From the NCBI RefSeq assembly GCF_009848505.1, contig NZ_WWDL01000018.1, forward strand, positions 45,562 through 109,561: 64,000 bases of DNA. Reading direction: 5' to 3'. The stretch's first letter is position 1. Each line of letters opens with the position of its first letter. A program made the translations under genes and the position numbers. The DNA comes from Muricoccus harenae. GTDB taxonomy: Bacteria > Pseudomonadota > Alphaproteobacteria > Acetobacterales > Acetobacteraceae. Positions 18,377 to 26,754 of the stretch are shown here, in pieces. Under the pieces are notes generated by a model. That model had not been told where the DNA came from. It ran no database searches and saw only the letters and a program-made list of their open reading frames with translations.

Positions 18377-20344
18377 ATGCCCGCGATCACGCTGCCCGAC
18401 GGTTCCGTTCGATCCTTCGACGGTCCTGTGACTGGCACGACCGTGGCCGCGTCCATCGGTCCGGGGCTGGCGAAGGCGGCCCTGGCAATGGAGGTGGACG
18501 GGGTGCTGCGCGACCTTTCCGTCCCCATCGATGCGGATGCGCGGCTGCGCTTCGTCACGCGGAAGGACCCCGAGGCTCTGGGGATGATCCGGCATGATGC
18601 CGCCCATGTGCTGGCCGAGGCGGTGCAGGAGCTGTTCCCGGGCACGCAGGTGACGATCGGCCCCGCAATCGAGAATGGCTTCTATTACGACTTCTCCCGC
18701 AACGCCCCCTTCACGCCCGAGGATTTCCCGGCGATCGAGGCGAAGATGCGGGAGATCGTGGCCCGAAACGCGTCCTTCGTGCGCGAGGAATGGCCGCGCG
18801 AGGAGGCGATCGCCTTCTTCGAGGGCAAGGGCGAGCGGTTCAAGGCGGAGCTGATCCGGGACCTGCCGGAAAGCGAGACGATCTCGATCTACCGCCAGGG
18901 CGACTGGCTGGACCTGTGCCGCGGGCCGCATATGCGCGGGACCGGCGATGTCGGGACGGCCTTCAAGCTGATGAAGGTGGCCGGGGCCTATTGGCGCGGC
19001 GACCACCGCAACCCAGTGCTGTCCCGCATCTACGGCACGGCCTGGCGCGACCAGAAGGAGCTGGACGCGCATCTCCACCAGCTGGAGGAGGCGGAAAAGC
19101 GGGACCATCGCAAGATCGGCCGGGAGATGGACCTGTTCCACCTCCAGGAGGAGGCAACGGGCTCGATCTTCTGGCATCCCAAGGGCTGGCGCCTCTACCG
19201 GACGGTGGAGGACTACATGCGCCGCCGGCTGGATGCCGCCGGCTATGACGAGGTGAAGACGCCCCAGCTTCTGGACCGGAAGCTCTGGATCGAGTCCGGC
19301 CACTGGGAGAAGTTCCGGGAGAGCATGTTCATCGCGACGGTCGAGGATGAGTCCGAGAAGGACCGGGTTCTCGCCCTCAAGCCGATGAACTGCCCCTGCC
19401 ATGTGCAGATCTTCAACCAGGGCATCCGGAGCTACCGGCAGCTTCCCTGGCGCATGGCCGAGTTCGGGGCCTGCCATCGGTATGAGCCGAGCGGAGCGCT
19501 GCACGGGATCATGCGCGTCCGGGCCTTCACCCAGGACGATGCGCATATCTTCTGCACCGAGGACCAGATCGCCTCGGAGACGGTGCGTTTCGTGGAGCTG
19601 CTCTCCTCGATCTACCGGGATTTCGGCTTCCAGTCCTTCCGGGTGAAGTTCAGCGATCGTCCGGCGAAGCGGGCTGGCGACGATGCCACCTGGGACCGGG
19701 CCGAGGGCGCGCTGCGCGAGGCCTGCGCGACGGCCGGGGTGGAATACGAGCTGAACCCCGGGGAGGGCGCGTTCTACGGCCCGAAGCTGGAATTCGTGCT
19801 GCGGGATGCCATCGGCCGCGACTGGCAATGCGGCACCCTCCAGGTGGACTTCGTGCTGCCGGAGCGGCTCGACGCCGAATATGTGGGCGAGGACGGGGCG
19901 AAGCACCGCCCGGTCATGCTGCACCGCGCCATCCTGGGATCCTTCGAGCGCTTCCTGGGCATCCTGATCGAGGAGCATGCCGGGCGCTTCCCACTCTGGC
20001 TGGCCCCCGTGCAGGTGGTGGTGGCAAGCATCGTCGACGATGCCGCGCCCTATGCCGAGGAGGTCGCCGAGGCCATGCGGGCGGCCGGGCTGGCGGTTTC
20101 CGTCGACATCCGGAACGAGAAGATCAACCGCAAGGTCGCCGAGCATATCGAGGCCCGGGTGCCGATCCTCGCAGTGGTCGGGCGGCGTGAGGCAGAGGAG
20201 CGCAATCTTGTATTGCGCCGCCTGCCCGGACGGGAGCAGGAAACCCTGCCACTGGCCGATGCCATCGCCCGGATGCTGTCCGAGGCGGCACCGCCGGACC
20301 GCCAGGGGGCGCCTATTTTGGCCCCGGCCGAGGCAGCTGCCTGA
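18377..20344 (+). CDS. thrS: Threonyl-tRNA synthetase
   Basis: A 655-residue class II synthetase charging tRNA-Thr. It has an N-terminal TGS domain (residues 1-60), an editing domain with [11 protein letters not shown] (HxxxH zinc-like site near 75-85), the aminoacylation core with motif 2 in [18 protein letters not shown], the zinc cysteine in MNCPCH and motif 3 in [19 protein letters not shown], then the anticodon-binding domain. I start at the ATG at 18377 because [10 protein letters not shown] opens the TGS domain; the frame extends 219 codons upstream without similarity. infC follows after 114 bp. Confidence 0.97.
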   Translation: MPAITLPDGSVRSFDGPVTGTTVAASIGPGLAKAALAMEVDGVLRDLSVPIDADARLRFVTRKDPEALGMIRHDAAHVLAEAVQELFPGTQVTIGPAIENGFYYDFSRNAPFTPEDFPAIEAKMREIVARNASFVREEWPREEAIAFFEGKGERFKAELIRDLPESETISIYRQGDWLDLCRGPHMRGTGDVGTAFKLMKVAGAYWRGDHRNPVLSRIYGTAWRDQKELDAHLHQLEEAEKRDHRKIGREMDLFHLQEEATGSIFWHPKGWRLYRTVEDYMRRRLDAAGYDEVKTPQLLDRKLWIESGHWEKFRESMFIATVEDESEKDRVLALKPMNCPCHVQIFNQGIRSYRQLPWRMAEFGACHRYEPSGALHGIMRVRAFTQDDAHIFCTEDQIASETVRFVELLSSIYRDFGFQSFRVKFSDRPAKRAGDDATWDRAEGALREACATAGVEYELNPGEGAFYGPKLEFVLRDAIGRDWQCGTLQVDFVLPERLDAEYVGEDGAKHRPVMLHRAILGSFERFLGILIEEHAGRFPLWLAPVQVVVASIVDDAAPYAEEVAEAMRAAGLAVSVDIRNEKINRKVAEHIEARVPILAVVGRREAEERNLVLRRLPGREQETLPLADAIARMLSEAAPPDRQGAPILAPAEAAA

Positions 20345-20421
20345 TCTTTCCGGGGTCAGACCGGATTCGAAAACTGGCTTGACCTTGATGCGTAGCGGTT
20401 GCAGACGCCGCTACCGCGCAC

Positions 20422-20427
20422 CATAAA
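20422..20427 (+). promoter_or_regulatory. Possible sigma-70 promoter of infC (-10; -35 at 20399-20404)
   Basis: TTGCAG and CATAAA are separated by 17 nt between thrS and infC, close to TTGACA/TATAAT. Transcription would begin about 25 nt before the proposed CTG start and would exclude the TTG at 20399 from the mRNA. The call is by eye. Confidence 0.3.
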
Positions 20428-20458
20428 GCCACCGTTACCACCACGACAGGAGACTACC

Positions 20459-20998
20459 CTGGCCCGAGGCCCGATGCCCAATACACTCCCGACCCGCGAC
20501 GGACCGCGGGTGAACGAGGAGATTCGCGCCGCCCAGGTCCGGTTGATCGACCAGGACGGGGAGATGCTTGGCGTGATGAGCGCACGCGATGCCCTCGCGC
20601 GCGCCTATGACGTCGGCATGGACCTGCTTGAGATCAGCCCGAACGCCGAGCCCCCGGTGTGCAAGATCACCGATTTCGGCAAGTTTAAGTACGAGCAGCA
20701 GAAGAAGGCCAACGAGGCGCGCAAGCGCCAGAAGGTCGTCGAGATCAAGGAAATCAAGGTTCGTCCGAATATCGACGACCACGACTACGAAGTGAAGATG
20801 AGGCAGATGAAGAGCTTCATCGAAGAAGGCGACAAGGTGAAGGTGACCCTGCGCTTCCGCGGCCGCGAGATGGCCCACCAGGATCTGGGCGTGAAGGTTC
20901 TGGAGCGGATCCGCAACGAAATGGCCGAGGCCGTGAAGGTGGAATCCATGCCCCGGCTGGAAAATCGCCAGATGATCATGGTGCTCGCACCGAAATAG
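20459..20998 (+). CDS. infC: Translation initiation factor IF-3, probable CTG start
   Basis: A 179-residue IF-3, which checks the initiator tRNA/start codon pair on the 30S subunit. The N-domain ([15 protein letters not shown] through [18 protein letters not shown]) and C-domain ([15 protein letters not shown] through [10 protein letters not shown], with the EIK variant visible) are complete. AGGAG at 20448-20452 stands 6 nt before CTG at 20459, giving [15 protein letters not shown]. The alternative ATG at 20474 has only a GAGG 4 nt away. Rare start codons on infC are known (AUU in E. coli) and allow IF-3 to repress its own translation. rpmI and rplT, the usual followers, are absent. Confidence 0.93.
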   Translation: MARGPMPNTLPTRDGPRVNEEIRAAQVRLIDQDGEMLGVMSARDALARAYDVGMDLLEISPNAEPPVCKITDFGKFKYEQQKKANEARKRQKVVEIKEIKVRPNIDDHDYEVKMRQMKSFIEEGDKVKVTLRFRGREMAHQDLGVKVLERIRNEMAEAVKVESMPRLENRQMIMVLAPK

Positions 20999-21025
20999 GG
21001 CTTTCGCCCGAACCGGATCCGGAAG

Positions 21026-21058
21026 GCCGGCGGCCCCGACAGGGGCGCCGGCTTTTTT
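21026..21058 (+). terminator. Rho-independent terminator after infC
   Basis: GCCGGCGGCCCC (21026-21037), loop GACA, GGGGCGCCGGC (21042-21052) with one bulged base, then six T. It ends the thrS-infC transcript before greB. Confidence 0.85.
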
Positions 21059-21093
21059 GTGGCTTGCGGGGCGTATCGCAAGGAAGCGGAGCG

Positions 21094-21609
21094 ATGGACG
21101 AGGACGAGGAGGGGAGCCTTCCGAGGCTGCCCGGCGGCAAGTTCTACATGACCCCAGCGGGCGAGGCGGCTCTCAAGGCCGAGTATGAGACGGCCAAGGC
21201 AGAGCGGCACCGGGTGGTCGAGATCGTGGCCTGGGCGGCTGGTAACGGCGACCGGAGCGAAAATGCCGACTACAAGGAAGGCAAGCGCCGGCTGCGCGAA
21301 ATTGACCGGCGGCTGCGCTATCTCGGGCAGCGGCTGAAGCAGGCCGAGGTGGTGGACCCGGCGGCGCAGGCGCAGCGGGACCGCGTCTTCTTTGGCGCGA
21401 CCGTCACCTATCTGAATGAGCGGGATCAGGAGGTGACGGTTACCATTGTCGGCGTGGACGAGGCCAATTTGGCTGCGGGCAAGATCAGCATCGGATCGCC
21501 CATGGCGCTGGCCATGCTGCGGGCCCGGGTCGGCGACGAGGTGACCGTCCGCACCCCCGCCGGCCCGAGTTCCGTCGAGATCACCGCCATAAGATACCCC
21601 GAAAACTGA
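21094..21609 (+). CDS. greB: Transcription elongation factor GreB
   Basis: A 171-residue Gre factor that stimulates cleavage of backtracked RNA by RNA polymerase. The N-terminal coiled coil carries the acidic tip GDRSENADYKEGKRRLREID (D and E that position metal in the active site), followed by the FKBP-like C-domain VFFGATVTYLN through TPAGPSSVEITAIRYP. Preference for GreB over GreA rests on the longer acidic N-terminus and the RRLREIDRRLRYL segment. RBS AAGGAAGCGGAG precedes the ATG at 21094. It converges with the M20 gene. Confidence 0.88.
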   Translation: MDEDEEGSLPRLPGGKFYMTPAGEAALKAEYETAKAERHRVVEIVAWAAGNGDRSENADYKEGKRRLREIDRRLRYLGQRLKQAEVVDPAAQAQRDRVFFGATVTYLNERDQEVTVTIVGVDEANLAAGKISIGSPMALAMLRARVGDEVTVRTPAGPSSVEITAIRYPEN

Positions 21610-21672
21610 CCGCTGGGTCCGGCGGCGCGTTCGCCTCCCGGCGGATGGCTCGGGAGGCAAGGCCTCCCGGTG

Positions 21673-22941
21673 CTACCTGTTCGCCAGCTCCACCAGGGTG
21701 GCCGCCAGCACCCGCGCCCCCGCCGCAAGCTGCCCTGAGGTCGAATACTCCGCCGGGTTGTGGCTGATGCCCTTCCGGCAGGGCACGAAGATCATACCCG
21801 TCGGGCAGATGGGCACCATGAACTGGGCGTCATGGAAGGCGCCGCTGGGAAGGCGGATGCTGGAGAGGCCCTGGGCCTTGGCGGCATCCTCCACCGCATC
21901 GGTGACGAGGGCGTCGAACTCCACCGGCAGGGCATGGAAGCGCTCGGTGACGGTGACGTCGCAGTTTTTGATGGCGCTGCGGATGGTGGGCTCGATGGCG
22001 TCCCCGTTGGTGATCAGCAGCTCCTTGTCCGGGTGGCGGAAGTCGATGGTGAAGCGGACCAGGTCGGCAACGGAGTTGGAGGTGTTAGGGAAGACCTCGA
22101 TACGGCCGACGGTGAAGCGGAGCACGTCGGTCGGGTCGGTCATCAGGGCGTTGAGGGCGGTGATGGCCCGGAGCATGTCCTGCACCGCGTCGCGGCGGAG
22201 GGAGAGGGGAGCGGTGCCGGCATGGGCCGTTTCGCCGCGCAGCTCCACGATGAACCAGCGGCTGCCCTGGATGCCAGTGACGACGCCGATGTCCTTCTCC
22301 TCGACCTCAAGGCGGGGGCCCTGCTCGATATGGGCCTCTACATAGGCGAAGGGCTTGCCGCCGAGCGGGCGGCGGGGAAGGTCGGCCTCCTCCTTCAAAT
22401 GCGCGTCGAGGGCGGCGCGGAAGGTGATGCCCTCGGGGTCCGCGACCCCGTCCCAGGTGGTGGAGGGCTTTAAGCGCGAATAGGCCATGCTGCCCATGCA
22501 GCCCGGGGCGAAGCGGCCGCCTTCCTCATTCGTCCAGGCCACAACCTCGATCGGGCGGCGGGTGGCGATGCCTGCCTCGCGGATGGCCTGCACGGCCTCC
22601 AGCCCCGCGATGACGCCCCAGATGCCGTCGAAGCGGCCGCCACTCGGCTGGGTGTCCATGTGGCTGCCGGTGAGGATAGGGGCGGCGTCGGCCTCCGTGC
22701 CCTCATGGCGAAGGAAGAGGTTGCCGATCTCGTCCACCGAGGCAGTGAGGCCGAGCTTCTCGGCCCATGAGATGAGGAGGCGACGCGCTTCCCGGTCCAG
22801 CGGGGTGAGGCAGGCGCGGTTCACGCCGGGTTCGCCGTCGGAGCCGGTGATGGCGCCGAGCTTCGCCATCTCCATCAGCCGGTTCCACTGGCGGGCCTCG
22901 TCCACGGCCGCGATCAGATTGGGGGAGGTGCTGGCACTCAT
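21673..22941 (-). CDS. M20 family amidohydrolase (allantoate or N-carbamoyl-amino acid type)
   Basis: A 422-residue dinuclear metallohydrolase. Ligands are visible: H94 and D96 in TGSHMDTQPSGGRFDG, D105, and E139-E140 in WTNEEGGRFAPGCMGS. These are the signature of the AllC/HyuC group, which hydrolyses allantoate, ureidoglycine or N-carbamoyl amino acids and releases ammonia and CO2. Later blocks VEAHIEQGPRLE and LPSGAFHDAQFM fit. Divergent neighbours include uraH, so a purine-degradation role is attractive but not proved. The start is ATG at 22941. Confidence 0.88.
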   Translation of the reverse strand: MSASTSPNLIAAVDEARQWNRLMEMAKLGAITGSDGEPGVNRACLTPLDREARRLLISWAEKLGLTASVDEIGNLFLRHEGTEADAAPILTGSHMDTQPSGGRFDGIWGVIAGLEAVQAIREAGIATRRPIEVVAWTNEEGGRFAPGCMGSMAYSRLKPSTTWDGVADPEGITFRAALDAHLKEEADLPRRPLGGKPFAYVEAHIEQGPRLEVEEKDIGVVTGIQGSRWFIVELRGETAHAGTAPLSLRRDAVQDMLRAITALNALMTDPTDVLRFTVGRIEVFPNTSNSVADLVRFTIDFRHPDKELLITNGDAIEPTIRSAIKNCDVTVTERFHALPVEFDALVTDAVEDAAKAQGLSSIRLPSGAFHDAQFMVPICPTGMIFVPCRKGISHNPAEYSTSGQLAAGARVLAATLVELANR

Positions 22942-23084
22942 GCTTGGTCCTTCCGGCGGTCGGGCGTTCCGCATTTGCGATGGGCGGAAGGTGGAGATCA
23001 AGCGGGGGGGCTGTGCAGGACCTGGGCCGGGGCGGCATGGCGCGTGCTACCACTCCGGTCCTTGGAACTGCCCGGGACGCATTC

Positions 23085-24563
23085 ATGCCGGATGACATCT
23101 CCGCTTCCCCTCAGCCGGGCTCCGAAGAGGCGCCCTTTGAGCAGGCTTTGGCGCGGCTGGCCGAGGAGGCCAGGCGGCAGCTCGAACTGCTGGATTACCC
23201 GCGGCATCCCTGGGTGCCCTCCCGCGGGGAGGGGGTGCTGGATGTCGCGATCATCGGTGCGGGGCAGACGGGGCTGGTGACCGCCTTCGGGCTGCTGCGG
23301 GAGCGGGTGGAGCGGGTCCGGGTCTTCGATGCCGCGCCGAAGGGCGGGACAGGGGTCTGGACAACCTTCGCGCGGATGCGGACGCTTCGGACCCAGAAGC
23401 ATGTGACCGGGCCGGACCTGGGCATCCCGGCGCTGACGCCGCGGGCCTATTTCACGGCGCGCGACGGCGCGGCGGCCTGGGAGGCGCTGCACAAGATCGG
23501 GCGCGTGGATTGGCAGCGCTACCTGGATTGGGTGGAGGCGGTGCTGAATCTGCCGGTGGCGCATCGGCATCGGTTGCTGCGGATCGGGCGAACCGGGGTG
23601 AGCGAGCCGCTGGAGCTGGTGTTCGGCACAGACGAGGGCGAGCTGGTGGTGCGCGCCCGGAAGCTGATCCTGGCGACGGGCATGGACGGGATGGGCGGCT
23701 GGGCAATCCCGGCGCCCTTCGATGCGCTTCCCACCGGGCGGGTTTCGCATACCTCCGGCCCGGTGGATTTCGCGGCGCTGGCGGGGAAGCGGGTGCTGGT
23801 GGTGGGAGCCGGGGCCTCGGCCTTCGACAATCTGGCGACGGCGCTTGAGGCTGGGGCGGCGCAGGGCATCATGCTGGTCCGGCGGGCGCGGATGCCGCGG
23901 GTGAATCCCTTCCGCTGGATGGAGCAGTCGGGCTTTCTCGGGCAGGTCTATGCGATGCCGGATGCGATGCGCTGGCGGTTCATGCAACACATCTTCGCGC
24001 TGAACCAGCCGCCGCCGCAGGAATCCTGGAACCGCGTCTGCGACGATCCGCGCTTCGAGCTGCATATGGGCAGCCCGGTGTCCGGCGCGCGGGAGGAAGG
24101 CGGCGAGGTGGTGGTGACGACGCCGCGCGGGGAGCACCGGGGAGATCACGTGATCATCGGCACGGGGACGGCCTTCGATCTGTCGCTGCGGCCGGAGCTG
24201 GCGCCCTTCGCGGAGCAGATTCTGCTGTGGCGCGATGTGTACACGCCGCCAGCGGGGCTGGAGTTCCCGGCGCTGGGAGCCTGCCCTTATCTGCGGGATG
24301 ATTTCTCGATGCGGGAGAAGGCGCCCGGGGCGGCGCCGTTCCTCGCCCATGTGCATATGATCAACTACGGCTCCACAGCGTCGATGGGGCTGTCGGGGGC
24401 GACGATCAGCGGGATGAAATATGGGACGGCGCGGCTGGTGGACGGGATCTGCCGGCGGCTTTGGCTGGAGGATGCAGGGCAGCATCTGGAAAGCCTGCTG
24501 CGCTACGACGAGCATGAGCTGACGAGCGAAATCCGGCAGGAACTTGCGGCGGTAGCGGAATGA
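23085..24563 (+). CDS. FAD/NAD(P)-binding monooxygenase-like oxidoreductase
   Basis: A 492-residue flavoprotein of the flavin-containing monooxygenase type. The FAD loop is GAGQTG at 58-63, and a second Rossmann loop, VLVVGAGASAFDNLATAL (near residue 235), would bind NADPH. The segment MRTLRTQKHVTGPDLG resembles the substrate-side part of class B monooxygenases. The stop overlaps the ATG of uraH by 4 nt (ATGA), so they are one transcription unit. That link suggests a purine or cyclic-ureide substrate, possibly replacing urate oxidase; this is inference and the family is not the known HpxO urate hydroxylase type. Confidence 0.78.
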   Translation: MPDDISASPQPGSEEAPFEQALARLAEEARRQLELLDYPRHPWVPSRGEGVLDVAIIGAGQTGLVTAFGLLRERVERVRVFDAAPKGGTGVWTTFARMRTLRTQKHVTGPDLGIPALTPRAYFTARDGAAAWEALHKIGRVDWQRYLDWVEAVLNLPVAHRHRLLRIGRTGVSEPLELVFGTDEGELVVRARKLILATGMDGMGGWAIPAPFDALPTGRVSHTSGPVDFAALAGKRVLVVGAGASAFDNLATALEAGAAQGIMLVRRARMPRVNPFRWMEQSGFLGQVYAMPDAMRWRFMQHIFALNQPPPQESWNRVCDDPRFELHMGSPVSGAREEGGEVVVTTPRGEHRGDHVIIGTGTAFDLSLRPELAPFAEQILLWRDVYTPPAGLEFPALGACPYLRDDFSMREKAPGAAPFLAHVHMINYGSTASMGLSGATISGMKYGTARLVDGICRRLWLEDAGQHLESLLRYDEHELTSEIRQELAAVAE

Positions 24564-24907
24564 AGGCCTCGGCACTTTCCACCCATGTGCTGGACACCGC
24601 GAATGGCGTGCCGGCTGAGGGAATGTCGGTGGAGCTGTGGCGCATAGATGCGTCGCCGGTGCTGTTGCGGCGCGCGGTGACCAATGCAGATGGACGCACC
24701 GACGAGTTGCTGCTGCCACCGGAAGAGTTTGCGGCGGGGCGGTATGAGTTGCGTTTCGACGTGGGTGCATATTTCGCTTCACGCAACGGCGATCCCGGTT
24801 TCCTCGGCGTGGTCGCGCTGAATGTCGGGCTGCAGGCGGGCGCGGGGCATTACCATGTGCCGCTGCTCTGCTCGCCCTGGGCCTATTCCACCTATCGCGG
24901 TTCGTAG
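24560..24907 (+). CDS. uraH: 5-hydroxyisourate hydrolase (transthyretin-like)
   Basis: A 115-residue transthyretin-related protein that opens 5-hydroxyisourate to OHCU in urate degradation. The opening LSTHVLDTANGVPA contains catalytic H9; VTNADGRTDELL supplies the arginine region, and the C-terminus is the diagnostic YRGS. The length is typical, with no periplasmic signal. It is translationally coupled to the monooxygenase upstream. OHCU decarboxylase and allantoinase are not in the window. Its 3' end overlaps the remnant of the convergent SRAP gene by 16 nt. Confidence 0.95.
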   Translation: MKASALSTHVLDTANGVPAEGMSVELWRIDASPVLLRRAVTNADGRTDELLLPPEEFAAGRYELRFDVGAYFASRNGDPGFLGVVALNVGLQAGAGHYHVPLLCSPWAYSTYRGS

Positions 24908-25098
24908 GGCGAGGGGTCGTTCAGCCCAGCGGGGGCGTCAACCGCCGGGTCGGGGCGGATGAGATCGGCATCGTTCTCCGCGACCTTATTGGCGCGCTTG
25001 CTCACGGGCCAGCAAGCCAACCATTCGGGCGGGCAGGGGCGAAGCAGGTCGAGCAATCCTTCGGGCTCGACCTCGGCTTCGCCCAGCCAGGCAGGCTA
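24892..25098 (-). pseudogene. Untranslated C-terminal part of the SRAP gene
   Basis: This is the continuation of the SRAP frame after the internal amber codon: 68 codons ending in TAG at 24892-24894. It encodes recognisable family sequence (AWLGE, LLDLLRP, WPVSKRANKV). Either the gene is inactivated, the stop is read through, or the base is wrong. The tail overlaps the 3' end of uraH. Confidence 0.7.
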
Positions 25099-25638
25099 GG
25101 CTTCGCGCGGCAGGATTACGGGCATTCGGTGGTGCAGCGGCGCCTGCTTCGGATTCGCCTCGGTGGTGATGATGGAATAGGTGCGAAGCCAACTGCCGTC
25201 GGGATCCTTCCAGCCTTCCCAGATGCCGGCGAAAGTCATCGGCTCGCCGCTCGCCAAGGCAACCGCGAAGGGCTGCTTCGGGTCCCGCGGGCGGGCCTCC
25301 TTCGGCGAAAGCCATTCGTAGAAGCCGTCGGCCGGGACGAGGCAGCGGCGCTTGGCGAAGGCCTCTCGGAAGGAAGGCTTCTGCGCGACGCCATCGGCCC
25401 GCGCATTGATCAGCCGCGCGCCACCTTTCGCATCCTTCGCCCAATGCGGCACGAGGCCCCAGCGCAGCAGGTCCAGCTGGCGGTGGCCGGTCTGCGGATT
25501 ACGGCGCAGCACGACGCCGTCCTGCGTGGGCGCCATGTTCCAGTTGGGGGCGAAGTTCGGCATGGGGTTGGTGGCGGGCGTGCCGTAATAGTTAGCCAGC
25601 CCGGCCGGATCACGCTGGAGGAAATATCGCCCACACAT
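25096..25638 (-). CDS. SRAP (YedK/HMCES) abasic-site protein, cut short by an in-frame amber codon
   Basis: SRAP proteins cross-link to abasic sites in single-stranded DNA through the N-terminal cysteine. Visible here: C2 in MCGRYFL, N in LINARADG, GFYEW glutamate and histidine in HHRMPVILPREA. The frame then stops at TAG (25096-25098) after 180 residues, while the family runs 220-250. Beyond the TAG the same frame continues with PAWLGEAEVEPEGLLDLLRP and WPVSKRANKV, exactly the family's C-terminal part. A single TGG-to-TAG change (Trp to stop) would explain it. All four catalytic residues precede the stop, but the last strand and helices are lost. Confidence 0.85.
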   Translation of the reverse strand: MCGRYFLQRDPAGLANYYGTPATNPMPNFAPNWNMAPTQDGVVLRRNPQTGHRQLDLLRWGLVPHWAKDAKGGARLINARADGVAQKPSFREAFAKRRCLVPADGFYEWLSPKEARPRDPKQPFAVALASGEPMTFAGIWEGWKDPDGSWLRTYSIITTEANPKQAPLHHRMPVILPREA

Positions 25639-25697
25639 CCGCCGTCCCCGCCCCGCCGCTCCGTTGCAATCGGTCATGTTGGGCGGCCCAGCGCCCC

Positions 25698-25723
25698 GGC
25701 AACCCGGCTTGCCTGCCCACGTT
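25698..25723 (+). promoter_or_regulatory. EcfG-like general stress promoter before csbD
   Basis: GGCAAC (25698-25703), 16 nt, then CGTT (25720-25723), against the alphaproteobacterial EcfG consensus GGAAC-N16/17-CGTT; one mismatch in the -35. It lies 35 bp before a CsbD gene, a known stress-regulon member. Confidence 0.4.
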
Positions 25724-25757
25724 CTTAACCCAGAGCAAGTTGGAAAGGAGAGACGCC

Positions 25758-25949
25758 ATGGCGATCGATAAGGACCGCGTTGAGGGTTCCCTGAAGCAGG
25801 CCGGTGGTGCCGTGAAGGAGAACGTGGGCGCGGCGATCGGCGACACGAAGATGGAGGCCGAGGGTGCGGCCAAGCGCGCAGAGGGCAAGGTCCAGAACGC
25901 CGCCGGTGGCGTGAAGGACAAGGCCCGCGAGGTTCTCGACAAGAACTGA
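25758..25949 (+). CDS. CsbD-like stress protein
   Basis: A 63-residue hydrophilic protein of the CsbD family: MAIDKDRVEGSLKQAGGAVK and repeated G-x-A/K-E-G-K-x-Q-N-A-A-G units that form amphipathic helices without hydrophobic core. The family is induced by general stress in Bacillus and many proteobacteria, but its molecular function is unknown. AAAGGAGAG precedes the ATG at 25758. It is a single-gene unit with its own EcfG-like promoter and terminator. Confidence 0.92.
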   Translation: MAIDKDRVEGSLKQAGGAVKENVGAAIGDTKMEAEGAAKRAEGKVQNAAGGVKDKAREVLDKN

Positions 25950-25971
25950 GCCGCCATCCTGGTATGAGCGG

Positions 25972-26003
25972 GGCGGGCTGCTTGCGGGCGGCCCGCCCTT
26001 TTC
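25972..26003 (+). terminator. Terminator after csbD
   Basis: GGGCGGGC (25972-25979) pairs with GCCCGCCC (25992-25999), followed by four T. It separates csbD from the convergent flgH. Confidence 0.75.
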
Positions 26004-26008
26004 GCATG

Positions 26009-26743
26009 TCAGAAGGGCAGGATCGCATCCAGAACCTGCTGCCCGTAGCGGGGCTGCTGCACGTCACTGACCGTGCCGCGTCCGCCATAGGCGATGCGCG
26101 TTTCTGCCAGCCGGTCATGCTGCACTGTATTGTCGCTGGCGATGTCCTGCGGGCGGATGATGCCGGCGATGTTGAGGTCCCGCATTTCGTGGTTCACGCG
26201 CACCTGTTGCCTTCCCCCCACGACGAGATTGCCGTTGGGCAGCACCTGCGTGACGGTGGCGGCGATGCGCAACGTCACCGCCTCGTTCCGCTGGATGCGG
26301 CCGTTGCCGGCGGAGGTGTTGGCGGAAGAGGCCTCGACGAGTCGTGACGGGTCGATGCCTTCGGCGAGGAAGCGCGTGTAGGAGGAATCGAGGCCAAGCA
26401 GGCGAGGGATTCCCATATTCTCGGAATTATCGCGGGAGCGCTCGGTGCTGTTCGATAGATCCGCCGTGTCCTTGATGGAGACGAGGATGGTGATCAGGTC
26501 TCCGACGCTGGCCGCGCGCTGGTCTCGCAGGAAGGTGCGGCTGCCTGGGCGCCAGAGGCTGTTGGCGGAGAGGTTCCGCGCATCCTGCGGCGCCGGCATC
26601 GGCATGGAGACGGGCTGGTAGCCAGGGCTGCGCGTCGGATCGGCGATGGGGGCCATCTCGGGCGCGCGGCCGATGCGGGAGAGGCGTTCCGCCGTGCCGC
26701 AATGCGCGAGCAGAAGCGGCAGGAGAAGCAGGACGATACGCAT
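26009..26743 (-). CDS. flgH: Flagellar L-ring protein FlgH
   Basis: A 244-residue outer-membrane lipoprotein that forms the L-ring bushing around the rod. The lipobox LLLAHC places the acylated cysteine at residue 15. SLWRPGSRTFLRDQRAASVGDLITILV is the family's N-terminal signature, and the C-terminal beta-rich half (VTQVLPNGNLVVGGRQQVRVNHE, IRPQDIASDNTV) is intact. It is last in the minus-strand operon flgF-flgG-flgA-flgH, 11 nt after flgA. The P-ring gene flgI is not adjacent. Confidence 0.95.
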   Translation of the reverse strand: MRIVLLLLPLLLAHCGTAERLSRIGRAPEMAPIADPTRSPGYQPVSMPMPAPQDARNLSANSLWRPGSRTFLRDQRAASVGDLITILVSIKDTADLSNSTERSRDNSENMGIPRLLGLDSSYTRFLAEGIDPSRLVEASSANTSAGNGRIQRNEAVTLRIAATVTQVLPNGNLVVGGRQQVRVNHEMRDLNIAGIIRPQDIASDNTVQHDRLAETRIAYGGRGTVSDVQQPRYGQQVLDAILPF

Positions 26744-26754
26744 GCCGGCCGCCT

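Noticed and set aside
18239..20146. 635-codon open frame antisense to thrS
   Set aside because: Shadow of a GC-rich coding sequence; low-complexity composition, no ribosome site or family.
22998..24782. 594-codon open frame antisense to the flavin monooxygenase
   Set aside because: Shadow frame; arginine/proline/histidine-rich, no domain.
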